This document shows, in pieces, positions 7,687-15,874 of a stretch of 64,000 nt of DNA. How positions within the stretch are numbered: the stretch's first letter is position 1; every line of letters starts with the position of its first letter. The stretch is from assembly GCF_031157275.1 (NCBI RefSeq), contig NZ_JAVIFW010000005.1:248001-312000 (forward strand), given 5' to 3'. The notes under the pieces were generated by a model. It saw only the letters and a list, made by a program, of their open reading frames with translations. It had not been told where the DNA came from and made no database searches. Made by a program: the position numbers and the translations under genes. Origin of the DNA: Streptomyces sp. LHD-70 (GTDB lineage Bacteria; Actinomycetota; Actinomycetes; Streptomycetales; Streptomycetaceae).

Positions 7687-8247
7687 TCAGCCCGCCGCGG
7701 CCTCCTTGCGCCGGGCCCGGTACGCGGCGACGTGCAGGCGGTTGCCGCAGGTCCGGCTGTCGCAGTAGCGCCGGGAGCGGTTGCGGGACAGGTCGACGAA
7801 GGCGTGCCGGCAGTCCGGCGCCTCGCACCGGCGCAGCCGTTCCTGCTCCCCGGCGACGATGAAGAAGGCGAGCGCCATCCCGCCGTCGGCGGCGAGATGG
7901 TCGGCGACGGAGGCACCGGGCGCGAAGTAGTGCACGTGCCAGTCGTAACCGTCGTGGTCGGTCAGCCGCGGGGTGGTGCCGGCCGCGGCGACCAGGTCGT
8001 TGATGGTCCGTGCCGCCGCATGTGCGTCGGCCGCCTCGAAGACCTCGCCGAACCGGGCTCGCACGCCCCGGACCGCCGCCAGGTCGCCCTCGGTCAGCCG
8101 CCCGACGTCGCTGATGGCATGCGCGCGTACGAAGGTGTCGAGGGCCGCGATGTCCGGGAGCCCGTCGGGGCTGTCGTCCTCCGGCGAGGAGTTCACCAGT
8201 GCGCACACCGCATCGAGTGCGCACCGGGTGTCGTGGGTGATCAGCAC
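7687..8247 (-). CDS. ABATE/CGNR zinc-finger protein, putative transcription regulator
   Basis: The 186-residue reverse-strand protein has the two-part architecture of the CGNR family: an N-terminal ABATE-like helical domain that may bind a small ligand, and a C-terminal zinc finger with CEAPDCRHAFVD, RRYCDSRTCGNR and the arginine-rich HVAAYRARRK. The CGNR motif itself is intact, and the four Cys can form the zinc site. Family members are taken to be stress-linked transcription regulators. The start is GTG 8247, with GGAGCG just upstream. It lies on the same strand as ssgB, 200 bases downstream of it. Confidence 0.88.
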   Translation of the reverse strand: MLITHDTRCALDAVCALVNSSPEDDSPDGLPDIAALDTFVRAHAISDVGRLTEGDLAAVRGVRARFGEVFEAADAHAAARTINDLVAAAGTTPRLTDHDGYDWHVHYFAPGASVADHLAADGGMALAFFIVAGEQERLRRCEAPDCRHAFVDLSRNRSRRYCDSRTCGNRLHVAAYRARRKEAAAG

Positions 8248-8444
8248 GAATCGCTCCCTGGCCTTGGGTCGGGCGGGCGCCCGCTGATGCTGGCCGATGC
8301 TAGCGGCTCGACTCGAACACATCGGCGCCGCCGCTGCGGGCGAACCCACGGCGACGGCGCCGAACACTGCCGTGATGCGGTTGTCGAGGCCCGCGCCGTC
8401 GCCCCGAGTCGGACGGCTACGGGCTGCTTTGTTGTCGGGCCTCG

Positions 8445-8858
8445 TCAGCTCTCGGCGAGGATGTGGGAGAGCTCCGTGTCGAGGTCGAAGTGGCGGTGTT
8501 CGGTGCCTGGCGGCACCGCGGCATCCGTTCGCTTCAGGAAGGACTCCAGGGCCCGCGCCGGGGCCTCGAGCAGAGCCTCGCCCTCCGGGGAGCTCAGGGC
8601 GATGCAGACGACGCCCTGACCGTGACTGCGGGATGGCCAGACACGGACGTCGCCGGTGCCCGTGGGCCTGTGCAGGCCCTCCGCGAGAAGGTCGCGGGCG
8701 AAGACCCACTCGACCGTCTCTTCGGCTCCGGTGTGGAAGGTGGCGTGCACGGCGTAGGGATCGGCCGTGTCATACCGCAGTCCTGCGGGTACAGGGAGTG
8801 AGGACTCGCTCGACACAACGAGGCGCAGGTGCAGCTCGCAGCTGACCGTGGTGTTCAT
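8445..8858 (-). CDS. ssgB: Sporulation septum-site protein SsgB
   Basis: The 137-residue protein (ATG 8858) is an SsgA-like protein and looks essentially identical to SsgB as I know it from S. coelicolor: it begins MNTTVSCELHLRLVV and ends LDTELSHILAES. SsgB is the most conserved SALP; it binds FtsZ and, with SsgA, marks where sporulation septa form in aerial hyphae. The ribosome-binding site is GAAAGG. In S. coelicolor ssgB is reported to depend on the stress sigma factor SigH. A possible SigB/SigH-like pair on the minus strand, GTTTAC (8943-8938) and GGTGGC (8925-8920), is present but its 12-base spacing is short, so it remains tentative. Confidence 0.97.
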   Translation of the reverse strand: MNTTVSCELHLRLVVSSESSLPVPAGLRYDTADPYAVHATFHTGAEETVEWVFARDLLAEGLHRPTGTGDVRVWPSRSHGQGVVCIALSSPEGEALLEAPARALESFLKRTDAAVPPGTEHRHFDLDTELSHILAES

Positions 8859-9047
8859 AAGCGCCAGGGCCTTTCGCTCAGTGTGCGCTCGGGGATTCGC
8901 ACGTCGGCGAAATCGACATGCCACCTACGGTGCCGTTGTAAACCCCTCTGAGGGATTTGAGCGGCTTTCGGTAGCTCGTACAGCCGTCGGGTCGTTCGTT
9001 CATACGTCCATTCCGGTGACGCGTTCCTGTCCGGTAATGTCGGCTGC

Positions 9048-9488
9048 ATGAATACGGGGAGTGACGAGCGCAGCGAGGTGGAGTCCGCCGGCAAGGCGGC
9101 CGACTCGCAGGACGAGCAGGGGCTCGGGTCCAAGGCGCCGAAGTTCATCAAGAGTCGTCGTGCGCTGCACCTGAGTTGGCAGGTCGGCGTGTTCGTCGTG
9201 GGCCTGGCCGTCGTGGTCGCGGGCATCATCATGCTGCCGCTGCCGGGGCCCGGCTGGGTCGTGATCTTCTGTGGCATGGCGATCTGGGCGACGGAGTTCG
9301 TCTGGGCGCAGCTGGTCCTGCGCTGGACCAAGCGCAAGGTGACGGAGGCGGCACAGCGCGCACTCGATCCCAAGGTGCGCAGACGGAACATCATCCTGAC
9401 GTCGATCGGCCTCGTGATCATCGGCGTCCTGCTCGGGATCTACGTCTGGAAGTTCGGCATCGTCATGCCGTGGAAGATCAACGAGTGA
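9048..9488 (+). CDS. TIGR02611-type PGPGW membrane protein
   Basis: The 146-residue protein has a charged N-terminal region of about 40 residues and then two or three membrane segments. It contains the family hallmark LPLPGPGW followed by VIFCGMAIWATEF (PGPGW domain, PF09656); a last span lies near residues 115-135. The role of this actinobacterial family is unknown. A TAATGT -10-like hexamer at 9035-9040 ends only 7 bases before the ATG, which suggests a leaderless mRNA. The gene reads divergently from ssgB across a 189-base gap. Confidence 0.88.
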   Translation: MNTGSDERSEVESAGKAADSQDEQGLGSKAPKFIKSRRALHLSWQVGVFVVGLAVVVAGIIMLPLPGPGWVVIFCGMAIWATEFVWAQLVLRWTKRKVTEAAQRALDPKVRRRNIILTSIGLVIIGVLLGIYVWKFGIVMPWKINE

Positions 9489-9551
9489 CGGAACTCCTTG
9501 CAGGCGTGGTCCAAGGCCCGTCTGAAGTGCGGTAATGTTCTCCGTGCGCCC

Positions 9552-9623
9552 GGGCGATTAGCTCAGTGGGAGAGCGCTTCGTTCACACCGAAGAGGTCAC
9601 TGGTTCGAACCCAGTATCGCCCA
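9552..9623 (+). tRNA. tRNA-Val (CAC), first copy
   Basis: A complete 72-nt cloverleaf: acceptor GGGCGAT/ATCGCCC, anticodon loop TTCACAC (CAC), T-loop TTCGAAC and discriminator A; CCA is not encoded. A TAATGT hexamer about 14 bases upstream is a plausible -10. It is identical in sequence to the gene at 12781-12852. Confidence 0.97.
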
Positions 9624-9630
9624 CCCGGCC

Positions 9631-9665
9631 GAAGGTCCGTGAGACATCTCGTCTCACGGACCTTC
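9631..9665 (+). terminator. Terminator between tRNA-Val and the convergent membrane-protein gene
   Basis: A perfect 15-bp stem (9631-9645 against 9651-9665) with a 5-base loop is followed by GTCGTTT. It ends the tRNA transcript and can also serve the minus-strand gene that stops at 9692. Confidence 0.85.
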
Positions 9666-9691
9666 GTCGTTTCCCGCCGTTCGCGGCGGCC

Positions 9692-12133
9692 TCAGTGCAT
9701 GCGCCCCAGGGCGTCCCGCAGCCGTCGGGCGTCGCGCAGGCGCTGTTCGTACGTGGCGCCCACGCCGAGGAGCAGCAGTCCGGCCAGGGCCGGGGGCAGC
9801 CAGCGGGGGAGTGCGCCGACGACCTGGACCACGTACGGGGCGAGCTCGTGCGTCGCGACCAGGGCGAGCACCGTGCCGCCGAGGGCCAGCGGGGCCTGGA
9901 GGCGGTGGTGGGCGCCGAGCAGGGTGAGCGCCAGGGCGGCGAGCCCGAGCAGCAGCGGGCGCAGCCAGTGCGGGTCGGACCAGGCGGCGATCAGGCTCGG
10001 CAGCAGGGTGGCGGCCAGGCCCGGTCCGTACGTGGACCACGAGGACGCCTCACGGTCCTTGCGGCGGCGCAGGAACCCGACGGCGAGGGCCAGGGCCGTG
10101 ACCGGCAGCGTGTACGCCTCAGGGGCCGTGACGTCCCAGGCGGCCAAGCGCACCCAGCAGGCCGCGGCGAACAGGGCGCCCGCGGCGTACGACACCGGGC
10201 GGCGGTCGGGGCGCAGGGCCGTGGCCGCCGCGATCACGCCGGACAGGGCGAGGGTGAGCGCCAGGCTCGGGGCGTGGCCGACGGAGAGGGCGATGGCCAG
10301 TCCGGCCGCCGCGGCGCCCGCGATCTCCAGGGGTACGGCGACGCGGAGCGTGCGCAGCCGGGCGGCGAGCAGCGCGGCGGCGACAGGTACCGCGAGGACC
10401 ACGAGTGCCGTGCGGTGCGGCGGCAGGTCGAGGGCGGCCGGTGCGGCGACGGTGAGGGCCGTCGCCCAGAGCGTCGCGGCGCAGGCGAGGACCGCCCGGC
10501 GGGCGCCGTCGGCGTGCAGTGCGGCGGCGACCGCGCTGCCGGCGAGCAACACCGTGAGCACCATGAACGTCGCGGGCTGCGTGGCGAGGGACAGCAGGGC
10601 CGCGCACGCCGCCGAGGTGAGGCCGCAGCCGAGGAGGACCCACGCGAGGTGCGGCCGCGCCGACCGTGCCAGTGCGGTGGCCCATCCCAGGGACGCCAGG
10701 GCGAGCGCGGCGTGCGTGACGAGGGCGGCCGCGTAAGGGAGTTGGAGGGACAGCGGGAGGGTGGTGAGCGTGGACCAGAGGAGGGCCGGGGCAGCGCAGG
10801 CGGCCGTGGTGCTCCAGGCGCGCCGGGACTCGTCGGCCCGTATGAGGCGGTGCGCGGCCCAGGCGGTGGCGGCGAGCGCGAGCAGTGTCACCGGGACCGC
10901 CGGGCCCGCGGCGACCGGAGCGTCCAGGTACGCGAGCCGCGGCGGGCCCGCCCACGTCCGGTCCGCCCAGCGCGCCAGTCCCGCGACGGAGAGGACCAGG
11001 TTCGGCAGGGCCCACAGCAGCGCGACGCCGATGGGCGCCGCGGCGGCCCCGGCCAGGCCGCGGCGTACGGGGAGCGGAAGTCGGGTGCGTACGACCGTCA
11101 ACAGGGCGATGCCGCACAGGAGATGGGCCGGGACCGTCCACGTGTCCGGGACGGCCGTGCGCAGGGCGCCGCCGGTGGCGAGGACCGTGGCAAGGCCCGC
11201 GACGGCGGCGCAGGTCGCGGCCAGGGGAGCGTGGGGTGTGGGCAGGGCCGCGCCCAGGGCGATCGCCGCGGCCGCAAGGAGCAGCACGCCCGCACGCGCG
11301 GCCTCGGCCGGGTCGGAGGCCGTCCAGGACAGGCCGGTCGCCGTCGTCAGGGCGATGAGGCCGAGGAGTGCGGCGGCGCCGCCGGCCGTGGCGCGGACGG
11401 ACGTGCGCGTGACCAGCAGGGCGAGGGCCGTGTCGGCGGCGACAGTGGCGAGCAGGGCCACGGTCAGGGTGTGCGCTCCCGCGTCTGCCGCCAACGCGCC
11501 GAGGAACAGCGGGAGTTGGGCCGCGGCGACGGCGGCGGGGAGTGGTGCGTGCAGCCGGGGCAGTGCCGTTCCGTACGCGGCCCAGACGGCGGCGAGTACG
11601 GCCGAGGCGATCGCCGTGTAGGCCGCGCCGTCCGCGTCCGGCACGGCGACGCGGTGCAGTGCGTACGCGTCGAGCACCGTCAGGACCAGGCCGAGCGCGG
11701 CCACCGCCTCGGCCGTCGCGGTGAGGCCGCGGCGCTGCAGCAGGACGGGCACGCCGAGCGCGGCCAGGGTTACCGCGCCGAGCACGGCCGAGCGGCCTCC
11801 GATGCCCATGTGACCCCAGCTGACCAGCGTGAACGCCAGCGCCGCGACGGTCAGCAGGAGGCCGCCGAGGACGAGCAGGACGTTCTGGACGCTCGGCGGG
11901 GACGACTCGGCGCGCGGGCGCGGCCCCCAGGCGGGCGGCGGACCGGAGGCGGGCGGCGGACCGGAGGCGGGCGGCGGACCGGCGGGCCGCACCGGCGTCG
12001 GGGGCTGCTGCTCGGCCAGGACCGAGACCAGCCAGGCCCGGCGGGCCAGCAACTGGGTGCGGCGCGCATCCAGTTGGACCAGCTCGCGGTCCAGGATGCG
12101 CAGCTCTTCGGCCGGTGGCGGAAAGGTGCTCAT
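9692..12133 (-). CDS. Large polytopic membrane protein (813 aa), unknown function
   Basis: The 813-residue reverse-strand protein begins at ATG 12133. Residues 1-42 form an amphipathic helical stretch with heptad-like Leu spacing (EELRILDRELVQLDARRTQL). A Pro-rich linker of six-residue PPPASG-type repeats follows, and from about residue 85 to the end there is an almost unbroken series of hydrophobic segments, more than 20 by eye, very rich in Ala and Leu. No transporter signature, ATP-binding motif or conserved charged pair stands out. It resembles the large integral membrane proteins found in many Streptomyces and is not a recognisable transporter class. A long palindrome lies in the gap to the divergent gene. 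Confidence 0.8.
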   Translation of the reverse strand: MSTFPPPAEELRILDRELVQLDARRTQLLARRAWLVSVLAEQQPPTPVRPAGPPPASGPPPASGPPPAWGPRPRAESSPPSVQNVLLVLGGLLLTVAALAFTLVSWGHMGIGGRSAVLGAVTLAALGVPVLLQRRGLTATAEAVAALGLVLTVLDAYALHRVAVPDADGAAYTAIASAVLAAVWAAYGTALPRLHAPLPAAVAAAQLPLFLGALAADAGAHTLTVALLATVAADTALALLVTRTSVRATAGGAAALLGLIALTTATGLSWTASDPAEAARAGVLLLAAAAIALGAALPTPHAPLAATCAAVAGLATVLATGGALRTAVPDTWTVPAHLLCGIALLTVVRTRLPLPVRRGLAGAAAAPIGVALLWALPNLVLSVAGLARWADRTWAGPPRLAYLDAPVAAGPAVPVTLLALAATAWAAHRLIRADESRRAWSTTAACAAPALLWSTLTTLPLSLQLPYAAALVTHAALALASLGWATALARSARPHLAWVLLGCGLTSAACAALLSLATQPATFMVLTVLLAGSAVAAALHADGARRAVLACAATLWATALTVAAPAALDLPPHRTALVVLAVPVAAALLAARLRTLRVAVPLEIAGAAAAGLAIALSVGHAPSLALTLALSGVIAAATALRPDRRPVSYAAGALFAAACWVRLAAWDVTAPEAYTLPVTALALAVGFLRRRKDREASSWSTYGPGLAATLLPSLIAAWSDPHWLRPLLLGLAALALTLLGAHHRLQAPLALGGTVLALVATHELAPYVVQVVGALPRWLPPALAGLLLLGVGATYEQRLRDARRLRDALGRMH
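11931..11984 (-). repeat. Three 18-bp tandem repeats coding PPPASG units
   Basis: Three consecutive 18-bp units (11931, 11949, 11967), differing by one base in the last, encode Pro-Pro-Pro-Ala-Ser-Gly-type hexapeptides in the linker of the membrane protein. In-frame copy-number change would only alter linker length. Confidence 0.85.
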
Positions 12134-12172
12134 GGCTGCAGTGTGGTCCGCGTCACGGCGCCGGGCATGGGT

Positions 12173-12202
12173 GCACCTACTCAGTTCCGGCTGAGTAGGT
12201 GC
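12173..12202. promoter_or_regulatory. 12-bp-arm palindrome between divergent genes (candidate operator)
   Basis: GCACCTACTCAG and its exact reverse complement are separated by TTCCGG. The element sits 39 bases before the minus-strand start at 12133 and 23 bases before the plus-strand start at 12226, where promoters are expected rather than terminators. Confidence 0.6.
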
Positions 12203-12225
12203 CCGCCGTCCCGCAGACTCGGGGC

Positions 12226-12672
12226 ATGGACTGGTGTCACTACCGCTTCCGCAGCGTCTGGAACGTGCCCGCGCGCCCCGAAGCGGTCTTCGCGGTGCTC
12301 GAGAACGCCGAGGAGTACCCGCGGTGGTGGCGGCAGGTGCGCGAGGTCGTCCCGATCGACGACCGCAGCGGCCGCGCCCGGTTCCGCTCCGTGCTGCCGT
12401 ACGACCTTCGTGTCACCGCCCGCGAGCAGCGCCGCGATCCCGCCGGCGGGATCCTGGAGATCGGCATGACCGGCGACCTGGACGGCTGGGCGCGCTGGAC
12501 GCTGACCCCGGCCGGCGGCGGCACCCGCGTGCTCTACGAGCAGGAGGTCGACGTGCGCCGTCCGTTGCTGCGGCGCTTCGCCGTGCCCGGGCGGCCGGTG
12601 TTCCTGCTCAACCACGCGCTGATGATGCGCTCGGGGCGGCGCGGACTGATCGGGCATCTCGGTACGACCTGA
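12226..12672 (+). CDS. SRPBCC (START-like) family protein
   Basis: The 148-residue protein has the SRPBCC/polyketide-cyclase layout: an N-terminal strand with WNVPARPEAVFAVLENAEEYPRWW, which is the helix region that closes the ligand cavity, then antiparallel strands and the C-terminal helix FLLNHALMMRSGRRGLIGHL. The family binds hydrophobic ligands in a deep pocket; no ligand can be assigned. ATG 12226 is used, about 24 bases after a long palindrome. It reads divergently from the large membrane protein and is followed by tRNA-Val. Confidence 0.87.
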   Translation: MDWCHYRFRSVWNVPARPEAVFAVLENAEEYPRWWRQVREVVPIDDRSGRARFRSVLPYDLRVTAREQRRDPAGGILEIGMTGDLDGWARWTLTPAGGGTRVLYEQEVDVRRPLLRRFAVPGRPVFLLNHALMMRSGRRGLIGHLGTT

Positions 12673-12699
12673 CGGCGGGCGCCCGGCGTTCGCCGGAAC

Positions 12700-12738
12700 G
12701 GCGTCCGGATCCGGTTCGATCGGCGTCCGGATCCGGTT
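12700..12738 (+). repeat. Two 17-bp direct repeats before tRNA-Val
   Basis: GGCGTCCGGATCCGGTT occurs at 12700-12716 and again at 12722-12738 (period 22), between the SRPBCC gene and tRNA-Val. It may be a regulatory duplication or simple slippage. Confidence 0.6.
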
Positions 12739-12780
12739 TGGAGGAGGGGCGCCCGGGCCTGTATGGTTCAGTGCGTTCCC

Positions 12781-12852
12781 GGGCGATTAGCTCAGTGGGA
12801 GAGCGCTTCGTTCACACCGAAGAGGTCACTGGTTCGAACCCAGTATCGCCCA
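12781..12852 (+). tRNA. tRNA-Val (CAC), second copy
   Basis: A 72-nt cloverleaf with anticodon CAC, identical to the gene at 9552-9623. A TATGGT -10-like hexamer lies about 14 bases upstream. CCA is not encoded. Confidence 0.97.
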
Positions 12853-12857
12853 CCGGG

Positions 12858-12894
12858 AAAGACCGGTCCGTCGCTGACGGGCCGGTCTTTTTGT
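12858..12894 (+). terminator. Terminator of tRNA-Val
   Basis: A 15-bp stem with one G-U pair (12858-12872 against 12876-12890) is followed by a T-run. It immediately follows the tRNA. Confidence 0.9.
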
Positions 12895-12971
12895 GTGCGC
12901 CGAGCCCCTGTTCTTCGCGTACGACGCCAGGGCTTCTCTTCTCGTACGGGGCCGGTCCTCTCGTACGACTC

Positions 12972-13697
12972 TCAGGCCGCGGCCGGGAGTTCCGGGCGCA
13001 GCGGCCAGGCCGGGTCGACCGCCTCCGGGGTGCCGTTGCGCGTGAACCACGCCTGCAGGCCGCGCGCCTGGGCCGCGTGCCACACCGCCTGCAGGGCGTG
13101 CAGCTCGGCCGCCGAGAGGCGTTCGAGCCGGGCCGCGAAACGGCGCCCCACCGCGCGTACGACCTCGAGAGAGGCGAGTGCGTCGGCCGCAGCGTCGTGG
13201 GCGTCCGCCAGCTCCACCTCGTACTGCGCGCACAGGTCGGTGAGGGTGCGGCGCCCCTTGCGGTAGCGGTCCAGGTGTTTGTCCAGGACCCGGGGGTCGA
13301 GGACGCACATCGGGCGGCTCCCCAGGTAGTGCGAGAGCGACGACGCGCGGTGGCGGCGCAGCTCGCGGTCCAGGAGCGTCAGGTCGAACGGCGCGTTCAT
13401 CACGACCAACGGCCGCCCCGCGGCGGTCAGATCGGCCAGCTCCCGGCCTATCTCCTCCATCACCGGCGCGGGCCAGCGGCCGTTGCGGTGCAGATGATCT
13501 TCCGTCAGGCCGTGTATCCGCGCGGCCTCTTCGGGTATCGGCACGCCCGGGTCGACCAGCCAGCGCGTCGCCCGCGCCCGGCCTCCCGGGGTGTCCTGGA
13601 CGACGATCGCGGCCGACACGATGCGGTCGCTCTCCACGTCCACGCCCGTGGTCTCGGTGTCGAATGCGGCAAGTGGTCCCTCGTACCAGCACGTCAT
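12972..13697 (-). CDS. DEDDh 3'-5' exonuclease (DnaQ/PolC epsilon-like)
   Basis: The 241-residue protein (ATG 13697) has the exonuclease motifs in order: Exo I FDTETTG, Exo II MNAPFDLTLLDREL (N-x-x-F-D) and Exo III HDAAADA (H-x4-D), giving the Asp-Glu-Asp-Asp-His set. IHGLTEDHL and LDPRVLDKHLDRYRKG are also typical. It removes nucleotides from 3' ends of DNA or RNA. It is not a fused polymerase and is unlikely to be the main replicative proofreader, because Streptomyces carries several such paralogues. The C-terminal ~60 residues (WHAAQARGLQAWF) extend beyond the core domain. It reads divergently from the DUF4365 gene. Confidence 0.9.
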   Translation of the reverse strand: MTCWYEGPLAAFDTETTGVDVESDRIVSAAIVVQDTPGGRARATRWLVDPGVPIPEEAARIHGLTEDHLHRNGRWPAPVMEEIGRELADLTAAGRPLVVMNAPFDLTLLDRELRRHRASSLSHYLGSRPMCVLDPRVLDKHLDRYRKGRRTLTDLCAQYEVELADAHDAAADALASLEVVRAVGRRFAARLERLSAAELHALQAVWHAAQARGLQAWFTRNGTPEAVDPAWPLRPELPAAA

Positions 13698-13974
13698 GGC
13701 GATGCAACTCCCTGTGTCCGCAGGGCAGTTCCGCGTGCGGCCCGCCCGCCGCCCACCCGTCGCCGGTGGCGCCCTCGGTCCTCGCGCCCCGCCTGCCTGC
13801 CCGAACTCGTGATACCCGGGCTGTTTGCCCGATACGCCCAGCGGTGACAACACAGGTGACGGACCGGTGAGTTGGGCGGTCCGGGGGTGTGTGACGCGCA
13901 CTCCGCTCCGGCGTGCGCGGCGTACGCGCCCCGATGCTCCCCGACAACTCCCCGTCCCGAAAGGCTTGTTCGCC

Positions 13975-14541
13975 ATGGCGCTCGCGCAGCCCGAACAGGG
14001 TGGGCTGCTGCCTCAGCGGATCGCACCGCTGCGCGGCACGCTCGCCACCACCGCCTGCATGGAGACCCTCCAGGTGGGCTATCTGCACGCCGTGGCGGCA
14101 GCGGCGGGCTGTTCGCTCTCGCAGCCCTTTCCGGACAACGGCATCGACTGGCACGTCAGCCACAGCGCCCCCGGGCACACGGTCGACGACGAAGTCACCA
14201 TCAAGGTGCAGCTCAAGTGCACGTACCAGCTCGCGCCGAACCCCCCGGGCCCCGCCTTCTCCTTCACGCTCGACAACGCGCACCTGGAGAAGCTGGCCCG
14301 GACCCCGGTCTCGGTGCACAAGATCCTGGTCGTGATGATCGTGCCGCGCTCCCGCGACGACTGGCTGCGCGCCGGGCACGACCGGCTCGACCTGCGGCAC
14401 TGCTGCTACTGGACCAACCTGGCCGGGCACCCCGTGCGGGGGCGGCACAGGACGACGGTGCGGATCCCGACCTCGCGGATATTCGACGACAGGGCCCTCT
14501 GCGAGATCATGACGCGCGTCGGGACGGGAGGGAGACCCTGA
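13975..14541 (+). CDS. DUF4365 protein, PD-(D/E)XK-like
   Basis: The 188-residue protein matches the DUF4365 domain layout. A helix carrying Glu30 (METLQVGYLHAVAAAAG) is followed by DNGIDWHV with Asp58 and the strand EVTIKVQLK with Gln79 and Lys81. Spacing and residues fit the E...D...(Q/E)xK metal-binding set of PD-(D/E)XK nucleases of the Mrr type. The C-terminal part (VHKILVVMIVPRSRDDW, HCCYWTNLAG) is also typical of DUF4365. The start is ATG 13975. The stop overlaps the next ATG (TGATG), implying coupled synthesis with the 403-residue partner. Nuclease activity is my inference from motif arrangement. Confidence 0.8.
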   Translation: MALAQPEQGGLLPQRIAPLRGTLATTACMETLQVGYLHAVAAAAGCSLSQPFPDNGIDWHVSHSAPGHTVDDEVTIKVQLKCTYQLAPNPPGPAFSFTLDNAHLEKLARTPVSVHKILVVMIVPRSRDDWLRAGHDRLDLRHCCYWTNLAGHPVRGRHRTTVRIPTSRIFDDRALCEIMTRVGTGGRP

Positions 14542-15752
14542 TGCACCGCCCGATCGACGAACCCCCACACCTGGTGGGCAGCGCCCTGCCCGACCCGGAC
14601 GCCGCGCGTGTGGACCCCGGAGTCCTCGGCGCCCTCCTCGACCGGCACGGCTGGCGGCGGCGAGGCGGCGCGGCCGGCCGGTACACCCGCTGGACCCCGC
14701 CCGACGGCACCTCCGGCACCAGCCTCCTGGTACCCGAGAGCCGGGCCTTCCCCGACAGCGACGATCTGCTCGGCGAGGCCCTGCTCGCGCTCGCCCGCAG
14801 CGCCGCACCGTCCGCGCGCGCCGTGCTCGTCGGCCTCGCGGTGCCCAGCGACGAGCTGACCTGGACCCGTGACGTACCGGCAGGCCCGGCGGGCACCGCC
14901 GCCTGGGGTGTCGAGGAGCAGCTGCGGAACTCCGTGCGCCAGGTGCTGCTCGCCGGGGCGCTGGCCGTGCGGGACCGGGCCGGGTACTACGGGGCGCGGC
15001 ACCGCAGGGCGGCCGCCGCCTCGCTCGGCCACGTCCTGGTGGGGCCCGTGCACGGCGGCCGGCGCCTCACCGCGTTCGTGCCCGCCGCGACCGGCCGGGC
15101 CCTCGCCGTGCGGCTGCACCACGCGCTGGCGGCGGCCCGCGAGGCCGTCGACTACCGCCGGGCCACGGGCGGCATGGAGGCCTTCGACACCGCCGTCGAG
15201 GCAGGCGTCAGCCACGAGTTGACCGAGGCCCTGGTGAGCCTGGTGCGCGGTACGGAGGGAGCCTGCGTCGACCTCGCGTGGGCGCCCGCCGCCGGGGTGC
15301 CCGAGGGGTGCGCGGCCCGGCCCGAGCCCGTCGAGTTCTCGCCCGGCGACCTTCCGGTGCTGCGCGAGGCCTCCGTGCGGTACCGCACCGCCGAGCCCTC
15401 GCTCCCCGTCCGGATCACCGGGACCGTCGTACGGATGCGCCGGGCCGGGCCGCGGGGGAGCGGCACCGTACGGCTGCGGGTGATCGCGGGCGCGGACGTC
15501 CCGCACGTGCGGATGAGCCTCGACGAGGAGGCGTACCGGATCGCGGGGCATGCGCATCTGGTGGGGCTGCCGGTGCGGGTGCACGGCCGGCTCGAGAGCC
15601 GTGGCGGCTTTCGCCGGCTGACCGGGGCTTCGGACGTGGTGCCGGTGCAGGTGGACGAGGCGGAGCGGGACCGGATGCTGAAGTCGCTGCAGGAGAACAT
15701 CGACTTCTTCGAGGAGGCGTGCAGCGGGGACCTGGGGGAGCTGGAGGACTGA
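14541..15752 (+). CDS. Unknown protein with a C-terminal OB-like segment, partner of the DUF4365 protein
   Basis: The 403-residue protein is translated from an ATG that overlaps the DUF4365 stop. I do not recognise its family. Residues ~10-280 are mixed alpha/beta with Ala-rich helices and a repeated pattern of hydrophobic strands (ARAVLVGLAVPS, SLGHVLVGPVHGG, TAFVPAATGRALAV). Residues ~289-380 look like an OB fold: ITGTVVRMRR, TVRLRVIAG, VRMSLDEEAYRIAGHAH, LPVRVHGRLES and FRRLTGAS alternate strands around a basic face. The last 25 residues form an acidic helix. OB-like and nuclease-like partners would fit a nucleic-acid role, but this is inference. Confidence 0.7.
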   Translation: MHRPIDEPPHLVGSALPDPDAARVDPGVLGALLDRHGWRRRGGAAGRYTRWTPPDGTSGTSLLVPESRAFPDSDDLLGEALLALARSAAPSARAVLVGLAVPSDELTWTRDVPAGPAGTAAWGVEEQLRNSVRQVLLAGALAVRDRAGYYGARHRRAAAASLGHVLVGPVHGGRRLTAFVPAATGRALAVRLHHALAAAREAVDYRRATGGMEAFDTAVEAGVSHELTEALVSLVRGTEGACVDLAWAPAAGVPEGCAARPEPVEFSPGDLPVLREASVRYRTAEPSLPVRITGTVVRMRRAGPRGSGTVRLRVIAGADVPHVRMSLDEEAYRIAGHAHLVGLPVRVHGRLESRGGFRRLTGASDVVPVQVDEAERDRMLKSLQENIDFFEEACSGDLGELED

Positions 15753-15874
15753 CGCGTACGTGTGCGCCCGCCTCTTCCGTGACCGTTTCGCGAAGGGCTC
15801 CGCGCTCTCGGTACGATTCCTCTTGCGTGCGCACGAGGTGAGGCGGCGCATCCACCTTCAGGCAGGAGAGACCG

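Noticed and set aside
9566..12469. 967-codon open frame on the plus strand opposite the membrane protein
   Set aside because: It is Arg/Gly-rich without domains, runs through the tRNA and overlaps two real genes; it is a GC-rich shadow.
9552..12852. Two identical tRNA-Val genes as possible ends of an integrated element
   Set aside because: No integrase, excisionase or phage-like gene lies between them, both are complete with their own terminators, and the enclosed genes look native.
15753..15874. T-box or other riboswitch before thrS
   Set aside because: The leader is too short and lacks a T-box sequence or terminator pair.
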